DNA of 64,000 bases from Taishania sp036758285 (GTDB lineage: Bacteria > Bacteroidota > Bacteroidia > Flavobacteriales_D > Crocinitomicaceae), in contig DAIOWV010000008.1 in the NCBI GenBank assembly GCA_036758285.1, positions 1 to 64,000 on the forward strand. The letters run 5' to 3'. Under the pieces are notes generated by a model. That model was not told where the DNA came from. It worked only from the letters and a program-made list of their open reading frames with translations, and searched no databases. Made by a program: the position numbers and the translations under genes. Shown piece by piece: positions 27,110-35,922 of the stretch. Numbering within the stretch: the first letter of the stretch is position 1; each line of letters begins with the position of its first letter.

Positions 27110-27826
27110 ATGGGAAGTACATTTATAAAACGTTTGAAATATTACGGTATAGGATTTGGAATAGGAGTTATTTTAGTCACGTTTTTATTGCCTAATCGTA
27201 GTTGTTCTTGGACTCCAGGAAATAGAGTTAAAAACATGATTTTAGGTCGGATAATCACTGTTAATGAAGTTGAATCAGAACTTTTACGCTCAAAAAATCT
27301 TACAGATAAAGATGTTATTTCAGTTTTAAATGATGGAGATATAGATTTTAAAATCAGTAAAAAAGATGGTGATTTTAAAGTGTATGTCATTGAGAAAGAA
27401 TTTGATGGAAAAGGGAAATTTAAATTCTATTTTACACTGCCGAACGAAAGTTTTATTTCTGAAGTGAAAATAGGAGAGACCAGTGCTCAAAATGTTAAAA
27501 ACTCGACTGTTGGATATGGACGATTTTTATCAACTCCTAATGATGAATATCTGATTTCACCTGATTCTACTGCAAAAGTAACTTGCCAGTTGAACGAGTT
27601 AAATATTACTGATGTTAAGAAATTATACAGTAAAATTCGCAAGGAAGGTCGAATCAATTTTGAAAAATCAAATTTTTCTGCTAAACCGAAAGTTGAGCAA
27701 TATATTGAGTATGTTGAAGGTGTAGATACAATCGGTTTTCAATCGGTTTGGTACCAAAATAAAATCTTCATTTCAAACTTTATTTCTAAAAATGTGGAAA
27801 AATGCTCAGAAAATGTTCAGAAGTAG
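27110..27826 (+). CDS. Hypothetical membrane-anchored protein
   Basis: 238 residues from ATG 27110, chosen because the promoter box at 27087 overlaps the only earlier start. One N-terminal helix (about 11-28) is followed by a soluble part with two alpha/beta segments. The first (about 42-95, with VESELLRSKNL and FKVYVIE) could be a DUF4258-like fold; the second holds VGYGRFLS and several aromatic strands. No catalytic motif is visible. It sits alone between the KS block and the lipid A operon. Confidence 0.6.
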   Translation: MGSTFIKRLKYYGIGFGIGVILVTFLLPNRSCSWTPGNRVKNMILGRIITVNEVESELLRSKNLTDKDVISVLNDGDIDFKISKKDGDFKVYVIEKEFDGKGKFKFYFTLPNESFISEVKIGETSAQNVKNSTVGYGRFLSTPNDEYLISPDSTAKVTCQLNELNITDVKKLYSKIRKEGRINFEKSNFSAKPKVEQYIEYVEGVDTIGFQSVWYQNKIFISNFISKNVEKCSENVQK

Positions 27827-27869
27827 TTTAAAAAAGGACACTTTACTGATAAACTGATTGATTTTTTTT

Positions 27870-27877
27870 TATTTTTG
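27870..27877 (+). promoter_or_regulatory. Possible promoter -7 box TATTTTTG before lpxD
   Basis: TAnnTTTG match in a T-rich tract, 4 bases before the lpxD ATG. The T-run makes a chance match likely, so this is weak. Confidence 0.3.
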
Positions 27878-27881
27878 AAAC

Positions 27882-28919
27882 ATGGAATTTTCGGCAGAAC
27901 AAATAGCGGGCATAATTCAGGGAGAAATTCTTGGAAATTCTAAAGTTGTAGTCAATGGATTGGCAAAAATTGAAGAAGGAAGCGAAGGGAAATTATCTTT
28001 TCTTTCAAACCCAAAGTATGAAGAATATATTTATACTACAGGATCAAGTGTTTGTATTGTAAATAATACATTTACACCCATTAAGGAACTTCCATCTACT
28101 TTAACCTTGATTAAGGTAGAAAATGCTTATGCATGCTTTGCTAAATTATTGGAGTTTTACGACCAAATGAAGCGTAAACAACCAAAGATTGAAAAAAATT
28201 CATTCATTTCAGATACTGCACAAATTGGTGAAAATCTATATTTAGGAGCAAATGCTTATATTTCTGATGGAGCTATTATTGGCGATAATGTTGTGATTTA
28301 TCCAAATAGTTTTATTGGAGACAATGTTAAAATTGGTAGTAACACGGTTATTTATCCAAATGTTACAGTTTATGCTGATTGCCAAGTTGGAGCTAATTGT
28401 GTAATACATGCCGGTGCAGTAATTGGTGCTGATGGATTTGGATTTAGTCCAGATGAGAATGGAGTATTCAGTAAAGTTCCACAAATTGGTGTAGTTATTA
28501 TCGAAGATAATGTTGATGTTGGTGCAAATTCAACGATTGACAGAGCTACAATGGGGGCAACGATTATTCGCAAAGGAGCAAAAATTGACAACCTATGTCA
28601 AATTGCTCACAACGTGGAGATTGGTGAAAACTCAGCAATGGCAGCTCAGGTTGGAATAGCTGGATCAGCAAAAATAGGTAAACGTGTTCTTGTTGGTGGA
28701 CAAGCTGGTATTTCTGGTCATTTAACAATAGCAGATGGTACAATGATTGTCGCTCAATCTGGAATCCCTAATTCGGTTAAAAAAGCCGAAACACTTATGG
28801 GATCACCAGGTATTCCAATTGATGATTTTAAAAAATCGTATTACGGATTTAGAAAATTACCTTTCATCTTGAATAAAATTCAAGAATTAGAAAATAAAAT
28901 AAAAGAATTAACTCAATAA
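27882..28919 (+). CDS. lpxD: UDP-3-O-acylglucosamine N-acyltransferase
   Basis: 345 residues. LpxD adds the N-linked 3-hydroxyacyl chain from ACP in the third step of lipid A synthesis. An N-terminal uridine-binding domain (1-100) precedes a left-handed beta-helix of hexapeptide repeats (about 105-310; runs such as IGDNVVIYPNSFIGDNVKIG) and a C-terminal helix. The catalytic histidine is H243 in QIAHNVEIG. It is the first gene of lpxD-lpxC/fabZ-lpxA, with 4 bases to the next. Confidence 0.95.
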   Translation: MEFSAEQIAGIIQGEILGNSKVVVNGLAKIEEGSEGKLSFLSNPKYEEYIYTTGSSVCIVNNTFTPIKELPSTLTLIKVENAYACFAKLLEFYDQMKRKQPKIEKNSFISDTAQIGENLYLGANAYISDGAIIGDNVVIYPNSFIGDNVKIGSNTVIYPNVTVYADCQVGANCVIHAGAVIGADGFGFSPDENGVFSKVPQIGVVIIEDNVDVGANSTIDRATMGATIIRKGAKIDNLCQIAHNVEIGENSAMAAQVGIAGSAKIGKRVLVGGQAGISGHLTIADGTMIVAQSGIPNSVKKAETLMGSPGIPIDDFKKSYYGFRKLPFILNKIQELENKIKELTQ

Positions 28920-28923
28920 CTAC

Positions 28924-30273
28924 ATGTCTGAAAAGCAAAGAACACTTAAAAGTAGTGTTAAGCTATCCGGAATTGGATTGCATACTGGTGAAAAAGTAAA
29001 TGTTGAAATTTGTCCTGCCCCTGATAATCATGGATATAAATTCCAACGTATTGATTTAGAAGGTGAACCTATCATTAAAGCAGATGCAGATTTAGTAGTT
29101 GCAACAGATAGAGGTACAACATTAGAAGCAAATGGTGCAAGAGTTTATACAACAGAGCATATTTTAGCGGCACTTTATGGGTGTCAAGTTGATAATGCGC
29201 TAATTAAATTAGATGCCCCTGAAGTTCCAATTATGGATGGATCCTCTCATTTATTCGTTAAAGCAATTGAAGAAACAGGATATCAAGACCAAGAAACTGA
29301 TCGCGATTATTTTGTGTTGGATGAAAATGTAAAATGGGAAGATGTAGAAAAAGGTATTGAATTTTTGGCTGTTCCAGATAATGAATACCGATTAACTGTA
29401 ATGGTTGATTATAATTCACCTGTTTTGGGTACACAACATGCTACAATTTATAAACTTTCTGAATTTATACCGAATATTTCAAAATGTAGAACTTTTGTGT
29501 TCTTACGTGAATTGGAATTCTTGGCTAAAAACAACCTTATCAAAGGGGGGGATTTAGACAATGCAATCGTATTGGTTGAACGTGAAAATATTTCTAAAGC
29601 TGAATTAGATAGTTTGGCAAAACTTCTTGGAAAAGAAAATTTAGAAATTAAAGTAGATGGTATTGGAGTATTGAATAGTACAAAATTACAATATGAAAAT
29701 GAGCCTGCTAGACATAAATTATTAGATATTATTGGGGATTTAGCATTGGTTGGTCGTCCAATTAAAGCACATATTCTTGCAGCAAGACCAGGACATTCTG
29801 GTAATGTTAGATTTGCTAAAGTTTTAAAAGAGCAAATCAAAAAACAAGAAAAAGGAGGTAAATCTTTTGATTTGACAAAGACACATTTTGATATCAATGC
29901 GATCGAGAAAATGTTGCCTCACCGTTTTCCATTCTTAATGGTAGACAGAATCATTGAAATTTCTGAAAATTCTATTGTTGGTATAAAAAATATCACAATG
30001 AATGAGCCGATTTTTACAGGACATTTCCCTGGGAATCCAATATTTCCTGGTGTACTTCAAATTGAAGCAATGGCCCAGGTAGGAGGTATTTTTGCGCTAA
30101 ATCAAGTAGATGAACCGCATTTATACTCTACTTACTTTATGAAAATTGATAATGTTAAATTCAAACAAAAAGTAATACCTGGTGATACAATTGTTTTTGA
30201 ATTAGAATTACTTTCTCCTATTCGTAGAGGTTTGGTAAATATGGCAGGAAAAGCATATGTAAATGGTCTATAA
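28924..30273 (+). CDS. lpxC-fabZ: Bifunctional UDP-3-O-acyl-GlcNAc deacetylase / 3-hydroxyacyl-ACP dehydratase
   Basis: 449 residues, the usual Bacteroidota fusion. The LpxC half (1 to about 310) has zinc and catalytic motifs: TTEHILAALYG, the segment ARHKLLDIIGD and GHSGN. The FabZ half (about 320-449) has LPHRFPFLMVDR and GHFPGNPIFPGV with its catalytic His and Glu. The protein ends abruptly at AYVNGL. From family memory, FabZ normally continues for roughly 10-15 residues (GKLVAEAE-like). The stop falls inside the left arm of a 31-bp inverted repeat (30268-30362), so the C-terminus appears to have been replaced by an inverted copy of the lpxA start, or an assembly join occurred. Activity is probably retained. 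Confidence 0.92.
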   Translation: MSEKQRTLKSSVKLSGIGLHTGEKVNVEICPAPDNHGYKFQRIDLEGEPIIKADADLVVATDRGTTLEANGARVYTTEHILAALYGCQVDNALIKLDAPEVPIMDGSSHLFVKAIEETGYQDQETDRDYFVLDENVKWEDVEKGIEFLAVPDNEYRLTVMVDYNSPVLGTQHATIYKLSEFIPNISKCRTFVFLRELEFLAKNNLIKGGDLDNAIVLVERENISKAELDSLAKLLGKENLEIKVDGIGVLNSTKLQYENEPARHKLLDIIGDLALVGRPIKAHILAARPGHSGNVRFAKVLKEQIKKQEKGGKSFDLTKTHFDINAIEKMLPHRFPFLMVDRIIEISENSIVGIKNITMNEPIFTGHFPGNPIFPGVLQIEAMAQVGGIFALNQVDEPHLYSTYFMKIDNVKFKQKVIPGDTIVFELELLSPIRRGLVNMAGKAYVNGL

Positions 30274-30362
30274 TTGATTTTTCGGAAATTTGCTCAAGTA
30301 ATTAAAGATAAAGTTTAGTATGATTAGCCAACTTGCTCAAATTTCCGAAAAATCAATTATAG
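30268..30362. repeat. 31-bp inverted repeat across the lpxC/fabZ-lpxA junction
   Basis: The arms at 30268-30298 and 30332-30362 are reverse complements over 29 of 31 positions; the outer 25 are perfect. The 33-base loop contains the lpxA start codon (30320). The right arm is ordinary lpxA coding sequence (codons 5-14); the left arm holds the fabZ stop and is therefore the foreign copy. In RNA this would form a very stable hairpin exposing the lpxA start in its loop. There is no T-run, so it is not a terminator. Confidence 0.9.
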
Positions 30363-31096
30363 GAAAAAATGTTGAAATTGGACCTTTTACTGTTGTTTAC
30401 GACGATGTAATCATTGGAGAGAATACAAAAATCCATTCAAATGTTGCTTTGTATCCTGGAACGAGAATAGGAAATAATTGTGAAATTTTTCCTGGAGCAG
30501 TGATTGGAGTAGTACCTCAGGATTTAAAGTTTGAAGGAGAAAAAACAACAGTTGAAATTGGAGACAATACAATCATCAGAGAATGTGTTACAATTCATCG
30601 TGCTACAAAAGATAAATGGGCAACTAAAATTGGAAATAATTGCTTGTTGATGACTTATGTGCACGTTGCTCATGATTGCCAAATTGGTGATGGTGTTATT
30701 TTAGCTTCTTACTGCGGTCTTTCTGGACATGTAGAAATTGATGATTATGCAATTTTAGAAGGTACAGTTGTTGCACAACAATTTATGAAAATAGGAAAAC
30801 ATGCTTTTGTGGCAGGTGCAACCTTGATTCGTAAAGATGTACCACCGTACGTGAAAGCTGCTCGTGAACCAATTACTTTTGCAGGTGTTAACTCAATTGG
30901 ATTGAGAAGAAGAGGTTTTACAGACGAACAAGTTCGTGAAATTGAAGAAGTTTATCGTACCATTTATGTAATGAATACGAATATTTCTAAAGGTGTCGAT
31001 CAAGTGAAAGAACAAATGCCAAATGCTGTTTTTGCAAAAGAAATTATCGAATTTATTGAATCTTCCGATAAAGGAATTATTAGAGGAATGATTTAA
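30320..31096 (+). CDS. lpxA: Acyl-ACP:UDP-N-acetylglucosamine O-acyltransferase
   Basis: 258 residues. LpxA performs the first step of lipid A synthesis, moving a 3-hydroxyacyl chain from ACP to UDP-GlcNAc. Hexapeptide repeats of a left-handed beta helix fill residues 1-190 (ISEKSIIGKNVEIGPF at the start). The catalytic histidine is H118 in VHVAHDCQIG. The C-terminal helical part contains RRRGFTDEQV. The start codon lies in the loop of the inverted repeat described at 30268, which could lower translation. It is followed 20 bases later by the broken rlmD. Confidence 0.95.
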   Translation: MISQLAQISEKSIIGKNVEIGPFTVVYDDVIIGENTKIHSNVALYPGTRIGNNCEIFPGAVIGVVPQDLKFEGEKTTVEIGDNTIIRECVTIHRATKDKWATKIGNNCLLMTYVHVAHDCQIGDGVILASYCGLSGHVEIDDYAILEGTVVAQQFMKIGKHAFVAGATLIRKDVPPYVKAAREPITFAGVNSIGLRRRGFTDEQVREIEEVYRTIYVMNTNISKGVDQVKEQMPNAVFAKEIIEFIESSDKGIIRGMI

Positions 31097-31116
31097 TTAT
31101 AAATTATTAAAAATAA

Positions 31117-32662
31117 ATGTTTCATAGAGGTGAATTAATAACCGTAACTATTTCAGGTTATGCTTTTGGAGGTAATGGAGTCGCAAAAATTCCAACTGAA
31201 GAAGGTGATTTTGTGGTTTTTGTAAAGACAACCAGCGAAGTTTTCAACTCCCAAACTAACCGATTGATGGTGATCATGATTGTGGTTTTGTTTTTGTAAC
31301 GAATACTTTTCCAGGTCAGGTTGTGCAAGCACGAGTTGATAAGAAGAAAAAGCGTTATTGTGAAGCGAAATTAATTCAAGTTTTAGAACGTTCTCCTTTG
31401 GAAAAAGTATCTGATTTTCAGGAAATTTCAGGAGCACCTTATATTTATGTTCCAGTAGAAGAACAAGAAAAAGAGAAAAAGGAAAGTACACTTGAAATTT
31501 ATCGTAAACTTGGAAATTTCCAGGATATTAAAGAGCGATTTGATACATTTATTTCCTCTCCGGTTCATTTCTATTATCGTAATAAAATGGAGTATAGCTT
31601 TTCCTGTATCGAACATGATATGTTTACAGGTGAAGAAGTAGACGATGCTTTTGCTGTAGGTTTTAAACGTCGTGGAACTTGGTGGAAAGTGGAAAATTTG
31701 AATAAACCAAGTGGAATGTTTGATGAAGAATGGGAAACCAAATTGATTCAAATCCGTAATTATTTACATTTATCTGAATTACCAGCTTGGCACCCACCAA
31801 AGAAAACTGGTTTTTTCCGCCATATTATCGTTCGTAAATCCTTTGATCAAGATCAGTTGTTAGTTAACTTGGTAACATCTTCTGAAGGGTTAAAACAATT
31901 TGATGTAGATGCTTTTGGATTGTTATTGAAACAATTGTTTGGAAATCGAATCGCTGGTTTTCAGCATACAGTCAATGATGATGTAGCTGATCGTTCTAAA
32001 ATTGAAAATGGAAGTAGTCGGTTAGTGTTTGGTAAGCCAATTGTGATTGAAGCTGTCGATTGGTTTTTGGTAAACAAGTCATCATCGAAAAGTTGTTGGG
32101 ATTGTCATTTGAAATTTCGATGGAAAGTTTCTTTCAAACAAATCCAAAAAGTGCAGAATTATTATACAATAAGGCTTTGGATTATGTGTTTGAAGAACCA
32201 ATTCCTCAGAATGATATTGTAATGGATCTTTTTTGTGGAACGGGAACCATTGGACAAATATTAGCAACACGCCGATCAGATATGAAAATTGTTGGTGTAG
32301 ATATAGTTGCAGAAGCTATTGAAGATGCTAAACGAAATGCAAAAAGCAATAATTTAGAAGGTGCGGTTGAATTTTATGCAGCTGATGTGGGTAAATTCTT
32401 GCGTGAACACCCTGAATTCTCTGGTAAAATATCTTCAATTATCCTAGATCCACCGAGAGCTGGAATTGCCCCTAAAACTTTACAAAAAGTAATTGATTTA
32501 GGAGCCAAAAATATTGTCTATGTTTCTTGTAATCCTAGTACTCAGGCTCGTGATGCAGATATTTTAAGAAGAGCAGGCTATGAAATGGAAAAACTTTCAT
32601 TAGTAGATCAATTTCCTCATACCGGACATATTGAAGCTATTGCAAAGTTTAAGAAAATTTAA
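31117..32662 (+). pseudogene. rlmD: 23S rRNA (uracil-1939-C5)-methyltransferase RlmD, broken by two frame changes
   Basis: Three open blocks in three frames together cover one RlmD/RumA protein. Block 1 (31117 to about 31235) is the start of the TRAM domain (YAFGGNGVAKI). Block 2 (from about 31260 to about 32060) carries NTFPGQVVQARV and the central domain. Block 3 (about 32051-32662) carries MDLFCGTGTIGQ, ILDPPRAG and the catalytic cysteine in YVSCNPSTQARD. At the second break the codons for S-R-L-V-F-G-K appear twice (32013-32036 and 32051-32074) with synonymous differences. At the first break a G-D...F-V motif also appears twice. This fits two diverged alleles joined by the assembler, or true gene decay; all catalytic motifs remain. 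Confidence 0.8.
32013..32074 (+). repeat. Imperfect direct duplication inside rlmD
   Basis: The segments 32013-32036 and 32051-32074 encode nearly the same eight residues (S-S/C-R-L-V-F-G-K) using different synonymous codons, 38 bases apart, which shifts the frame. Third-position differences suggest two long-diverged alleles rather than a fresh slippage duplication. Confidence 0.8.
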
Positions 32663-32687
32663 AGTTCATTTTCAAAATTATCTTGCT

Positions 32688-32695
32688 TATTTTTG
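32688..32695 (+). promoter_or_regulatory. Promoter -7 box TATTTTTG before cinA
   Basis: TAnnTTTG match, 17 bases before the cinA ATG at 32713. No exact -33 TTTG is found at the usual distance. Confidence 0.45.
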
Positions 32696-32712
32696 GTAAT
32701 CAATTTTAGAAT

Positions 32713-33963
32713 ATGCAAGTTGAATTCATTTCGATTGGTGACGAATTACTAATTGGACAAACAGTCAATACAAATGCTTCATGGTTGGGACAGGAATTTT
32801 CCAAAAGAGGAGCGTTTATCAATCAAGTTGTTGCAATTAAAGATCAGGAAGAAGCAATTTTTACTGCTTTCGATTCTGCAATGAAAAATGCTGATGTAAT
32901 AATTGTAACAGGTGGTTTAGGACCAACAAAAGATGATATTACTAAAAAAGTAATTTGTGATTATTTTCAAGATCAATTATATATTCACGAAGAAACGCTC
33001 ACAAATGTCAAATCTTTTTTTGAACGTGTTAATCGTCCAATGTTGGATGTGAATATTCAACAAGCTGCTGTACCAAAATCTGCGAAAGTATTGTTTAATA
33101 AACAAGGTACAGCACCAGGCATGTGGATGGAACAAAATGGAAAAATATTAATTAGTTTACCAGGTGTACCTTATGAAATGAAAGGTATAATGTTAGATGA
33201 AGTGTTTCCTCGTTTACAACAACAATTCGGACTTTCTCAATTTTATTCAAAAACTGCAAATATTCAAGGAGTAGGAGAGTCATACATTGCGGATAAAATG
33301 TACGACTGGGAAAATAATTTAAGAAACGAAGGACTAGAATTAGCGTATTTACCTTCTCCTGGAATGGTGCGATTAAGAATTACATCAAAGAATGGATTGT
33401 CGGATGAAGTGCTTGTTAATTCGTATTTTGAACAAGTAGAATTAGCATTCCCTGATAATTTTTATGGTTATGGAGATTTGTCATTATCAGAAGTAGTCGG
33501 AGATTTATTAAAAAGGAATAAATTGACTTTAGCCACTGCAGAAAGTTGTACTGGTGGTGCATTAGGAGCGTCTATTGTAGCGATTGCAGGATCTTCAGCT
33601 TACTTTCAAGGTGGTTTTTTGACCTATACAAATGAACTAAAAAGTAAAATTTTAGGTGTTAATGAAATTCATTTTAGTACTGTAGGTGCAGTTAGCGAGG
33701 AAGTAGTCAAGGAAATGGCTATTGGAGGTCGAGAAAAATTAAACGTTGATTTTTGTGTCTCTGTTTCTGGTATTGCTGGCCCTGATGGTGGATCAGATGA
33801 TAAACCCGTTGGTACCGTTTGGATTGCTGTTTCATCTCCCAATAGAACCATCGCTAAGAAATATCTATTCGGCGATAACAGAGACCGAAATATTAGTAGA
33901 AGTGTTTTGTCGGCTTTAAATTTATTGAGGAATGAAATTATTAATTATATGGCTGATAAATAA
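32713..33963 (+). CDS. cinA: CinA-family protein (competence/damage-inducible; NMN deamidase domain)
   Basis: 416 residues with both parts of full-length CinA. The N-terminal MoCF/COG1058 domain (about 1-170) contains SIGDELLIGQTVNTNA and VTGGLGPTKDD. The C-terminal PncC domain (about 265-410) contains LATAESCTGGALG, with the catalytic serine, and VSGIAGPDGGS. PncC recycles nicotinamide mononucleotide to nicotinate mononucleotide; the COG1058 part has ADP-ribose pyrophosphatase activity in characterised members. It has its own promoter box and a normal length. Confidence 0.92.
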   Translation: MQVEFISIGDELLIGQTVNTNASWLGQEFSKRGAFINQVVAIKDQEEAIFTAFDSAMKNADVIIVTGGLGPTKDDITKKVICDYFQDQLYIHEETLTNVKSFFERVNRPMLDVNIQQAAVPKSAKVLFNKQGTAPGMWMEQNGKILISLPGVPYEMKGIMLDEVFPRLQQQFGLSQFYSKTANIQGVGESYIADKMYDWENNLRNEGLELAYLPSPGMVRLRITSKNGLSDEVLVNSYFEQVELAFPDNFYGYGDLSLSEVVGDLLKRNKLTLATAESCTGGALGASIVAIAGSSAYFQGGFLTYTNELKSKILGVNEIHFSTVGAVSEEVVKEMAIGGREKLNVDFCVSVSGIAGPDGGSDDKPVGTVWIAVSSPNRTIAKKYLFGDNRDRNISRSVLSALNLLRNEIINYMADK

Positions 33964-33992
33964 CACAAACTAAACTGCTTACTTTAAAATTG

Positions 33993-35921
33993 ATGATTAA
34001 AACTCTATTATACATCCACTTACTGATTGCTTTTTTATTGATTGTTGGTTGTGATCAACAAAAGAAAGACCCAATGCAATCAACCAAAACTTCTTCGTTA
34101 ATAAAAAATGATTCAGTTTTTATTAATATGATTTTATCATTTGATACGCTATCTCAAGATGAAAAAATAGTTCGAACAGAGGAGATGTTGAATGAAATTA
34201 ATCACGTTAAAAATAAAGACACAAGTGTTGCCTATAATTATTTGAAATATAAATGGCACAGTTATCATAATCAAACAGATAGCGCTTCATTTTATTATGA
34301 TAAAATTCAGGTTAAAAATAATCGTGTTGACCTTTTTTGTTTAAAACAACACGAGGATATTTTTAAGAACTTAAATTCAAGCGATATAATTGATTATGAA
34401 ACAAATTTAAAATTTCTAAATACAATCAATTTTGCTGAAAAAAAGAAAAGTCTATTGACATATGTGTTATACAACGATATGGCACGATTGAATTATCAAA
34501 ATAGAAATTATAAAAAGGCTTTGCATTATTCTAATTTGTATTTTGGAAAGACACCTTTTAAAAATCATCCACATATTCAGTCGATGTATTATGAAATTCA
34601 AATTCTTTTATCAAAAACGATAAATGATGTTGATTTAATGAAAAAATCCTTAGATGAAATAAAGGTTTTAGCTAAAACTACAGATGATAAATTGCTTCAA
34701 GCTCGATACTATGATTATGAATCTCAATATTATTCTAAGCTAGAAAACTATTCACAAGCATTGGAAAGTAATAAAAAGTCATACTTATTTTTCAAAAATA
34801 ATAATAGTTTGAAAAATTTACATATTAATAATTTGGCGTTATCATTTCTGAAAAACAATGATTTAGATTCGGCAATTTATTATTATAAAATTTCATTGGA
34901 TTTATTAAAAAACGATGGACCAAATGCCAATTTTGAAGCAGTATATGGAGGATTGAGAGNNNNNNNNNNNNNNNNNNNNNNNNNNNNNNNNNNNNNATAT
35001 CAAAAAAAAGGCGATTACAAAGAAGCACTATTTTATTTGGATGCATTTCTGAAAAATTATGTACACAATAGTGAACTAATTAAAAATCAAAAAATTGAAG
35101 AATTAGAGTTGACATTTGAAACAAATAAAAAAGATGTAGAAATTAAAACACTAAAAATCGAAAATGATTTAAAAGAAAAAGTAATTATTCAGCAAAAATG
35201 GTTGATAATCATAACGTTATTGCTTTTTGTTTTAGCAGGATTGGTTTTTTATACAATTTATTCAAGGAAAATTTTAAAAGAAAAAAACGAAAAATTAGAG
35301 ATTGAAAATAACAAGTTTTTGTTAGAACAAAAAACTAGACAGATGCAATTAAACCCACATTTTATTTACAATGCGATTACCAATATGCAGGGTTTAATAA
35401 TCAATGATGAGAAGATTTTAGCAAATAATTATTTGATAACCTTGTCAAAAGTTATTAGAAATATGTTGGAGCTAAACAGGGAAGATTATATCACAATTGG
35501 AGATGAAATTTCGTCTCTTTCTAATTATCTGAATCTTCAAAAAATGAGATTTCCAGACACATTTGATTTTATTATTAATAATAATAATGTTGAGCCTGAC
35601 TTATTTTTGATTCCCCCAATGATTTTGCAACCATTTGTAGAAAATTCGATTGAACATGGATTTAAAGGAATAAAGTATAAAGGAGTAATTACCATAAATT
35701 TTGTTCAGGAAAACAATTCTTTAAAAATTGAAATACTAGATAATGGAACAACATTAAATCAAACACCGTCTTTAGATAAAAAATCTCTTTCCAGTATCAT
35801 TACTCAAGAACGATTAGATTTGTTATTTAATAAAAATGGTAAAAAAAATGCATACTTTACAGCTACAAAACTAGAAAATGGGTTTGTGGTAAATATTATT
35901 ATCCCCCTAATTAATTCTTGA
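33993..35921 (+). CDS. Lipoprotein-signal TPR sensor histidine kinase, LytS type
   Basis: 642 residues from ATG 33993, including 13 unknown residues at the N gap (34960-34996), across which the frame is kept. The N-terminus looks like a lipoprotein signal (L-I-V-G-C, C20), which is unusual for a protein that also has a membrane helix (about 403-423). The outer part has TPR-like helices. The kinase motif is LNPHFIYN with H456, and the N box is PFVENSIEHG. Its partner regulator starts 1 base after the stop. It is a paralogue in layout of the kinase at 6643. Confidence 0.82.
   Translation: MIKTLLYIHLLIAFLLIVGCDQQKKDPMQSTKTSSLIKNDSVFINMILSFDTLSQDEKIVRTEEMLNEINHVKNKDTSVAYNYLKYKWHSYHNQTDSASFYYDKIQVKNNRVDLFCLKQHEDIFKNLNSSDIIDYETNLKFLNTINFAEKKKSLLTYVLYNDMARLNYQNRNYKKALHYSNLYFGKTPFKNHPHIQSMYYEIQILLSKTINDVDLMKKSLDEIKVLAKTTDDKLLQARYYDYESQYYSKLENYSQALESNKKSYLFFKNNNSLKNLHINNLALSFLKNNDLDSAIYYYKISLDLLKNDGPNANFEAVYGGLRXXXXXXXXXXXXXYQKKGDYKEALFYLDAFLKNYVHNSELIKNQKIEELELTFETNKKDVEIKTLKIENDLKEKVIIQQKWLIIITLLLFVLAGLVFYTIYSRKILKEKNEKLEIENNKFLLEQKTRQMQLNPHFIYNAITNMQGLIINDEKILANNYLITLSKVIRNMLELNREDYITIGDEISSLSNYLNLQKMRFPDTFDFIINNNNVEPDLFLIPPMILQPFVENSIEHGFKGIKYKGVITINFVQENNSLKIEILDNGTTLNQTPSLDKKSLSSIITQERLDLLFNKNGKKNAYFTATKLENGFVVNIIIPLINS
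34960..34996. other. Assembly gap (37 N) inside a sensor kinase gene
   Basis: 37 unknown bases lie in the TPR region of the sensor kinase. The reading frames on both sides agree, so the length estimate is consistent with an intact gene. Confidence 0.99.
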
Positions 35922-35922
35922 T

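Noticed and set aside
29448..29897. 149-codon open frame antisense to lpxC
   Set aside because: Lies wholly inside the conserved lpxC frame. Its translation has no family signature and no promoter.
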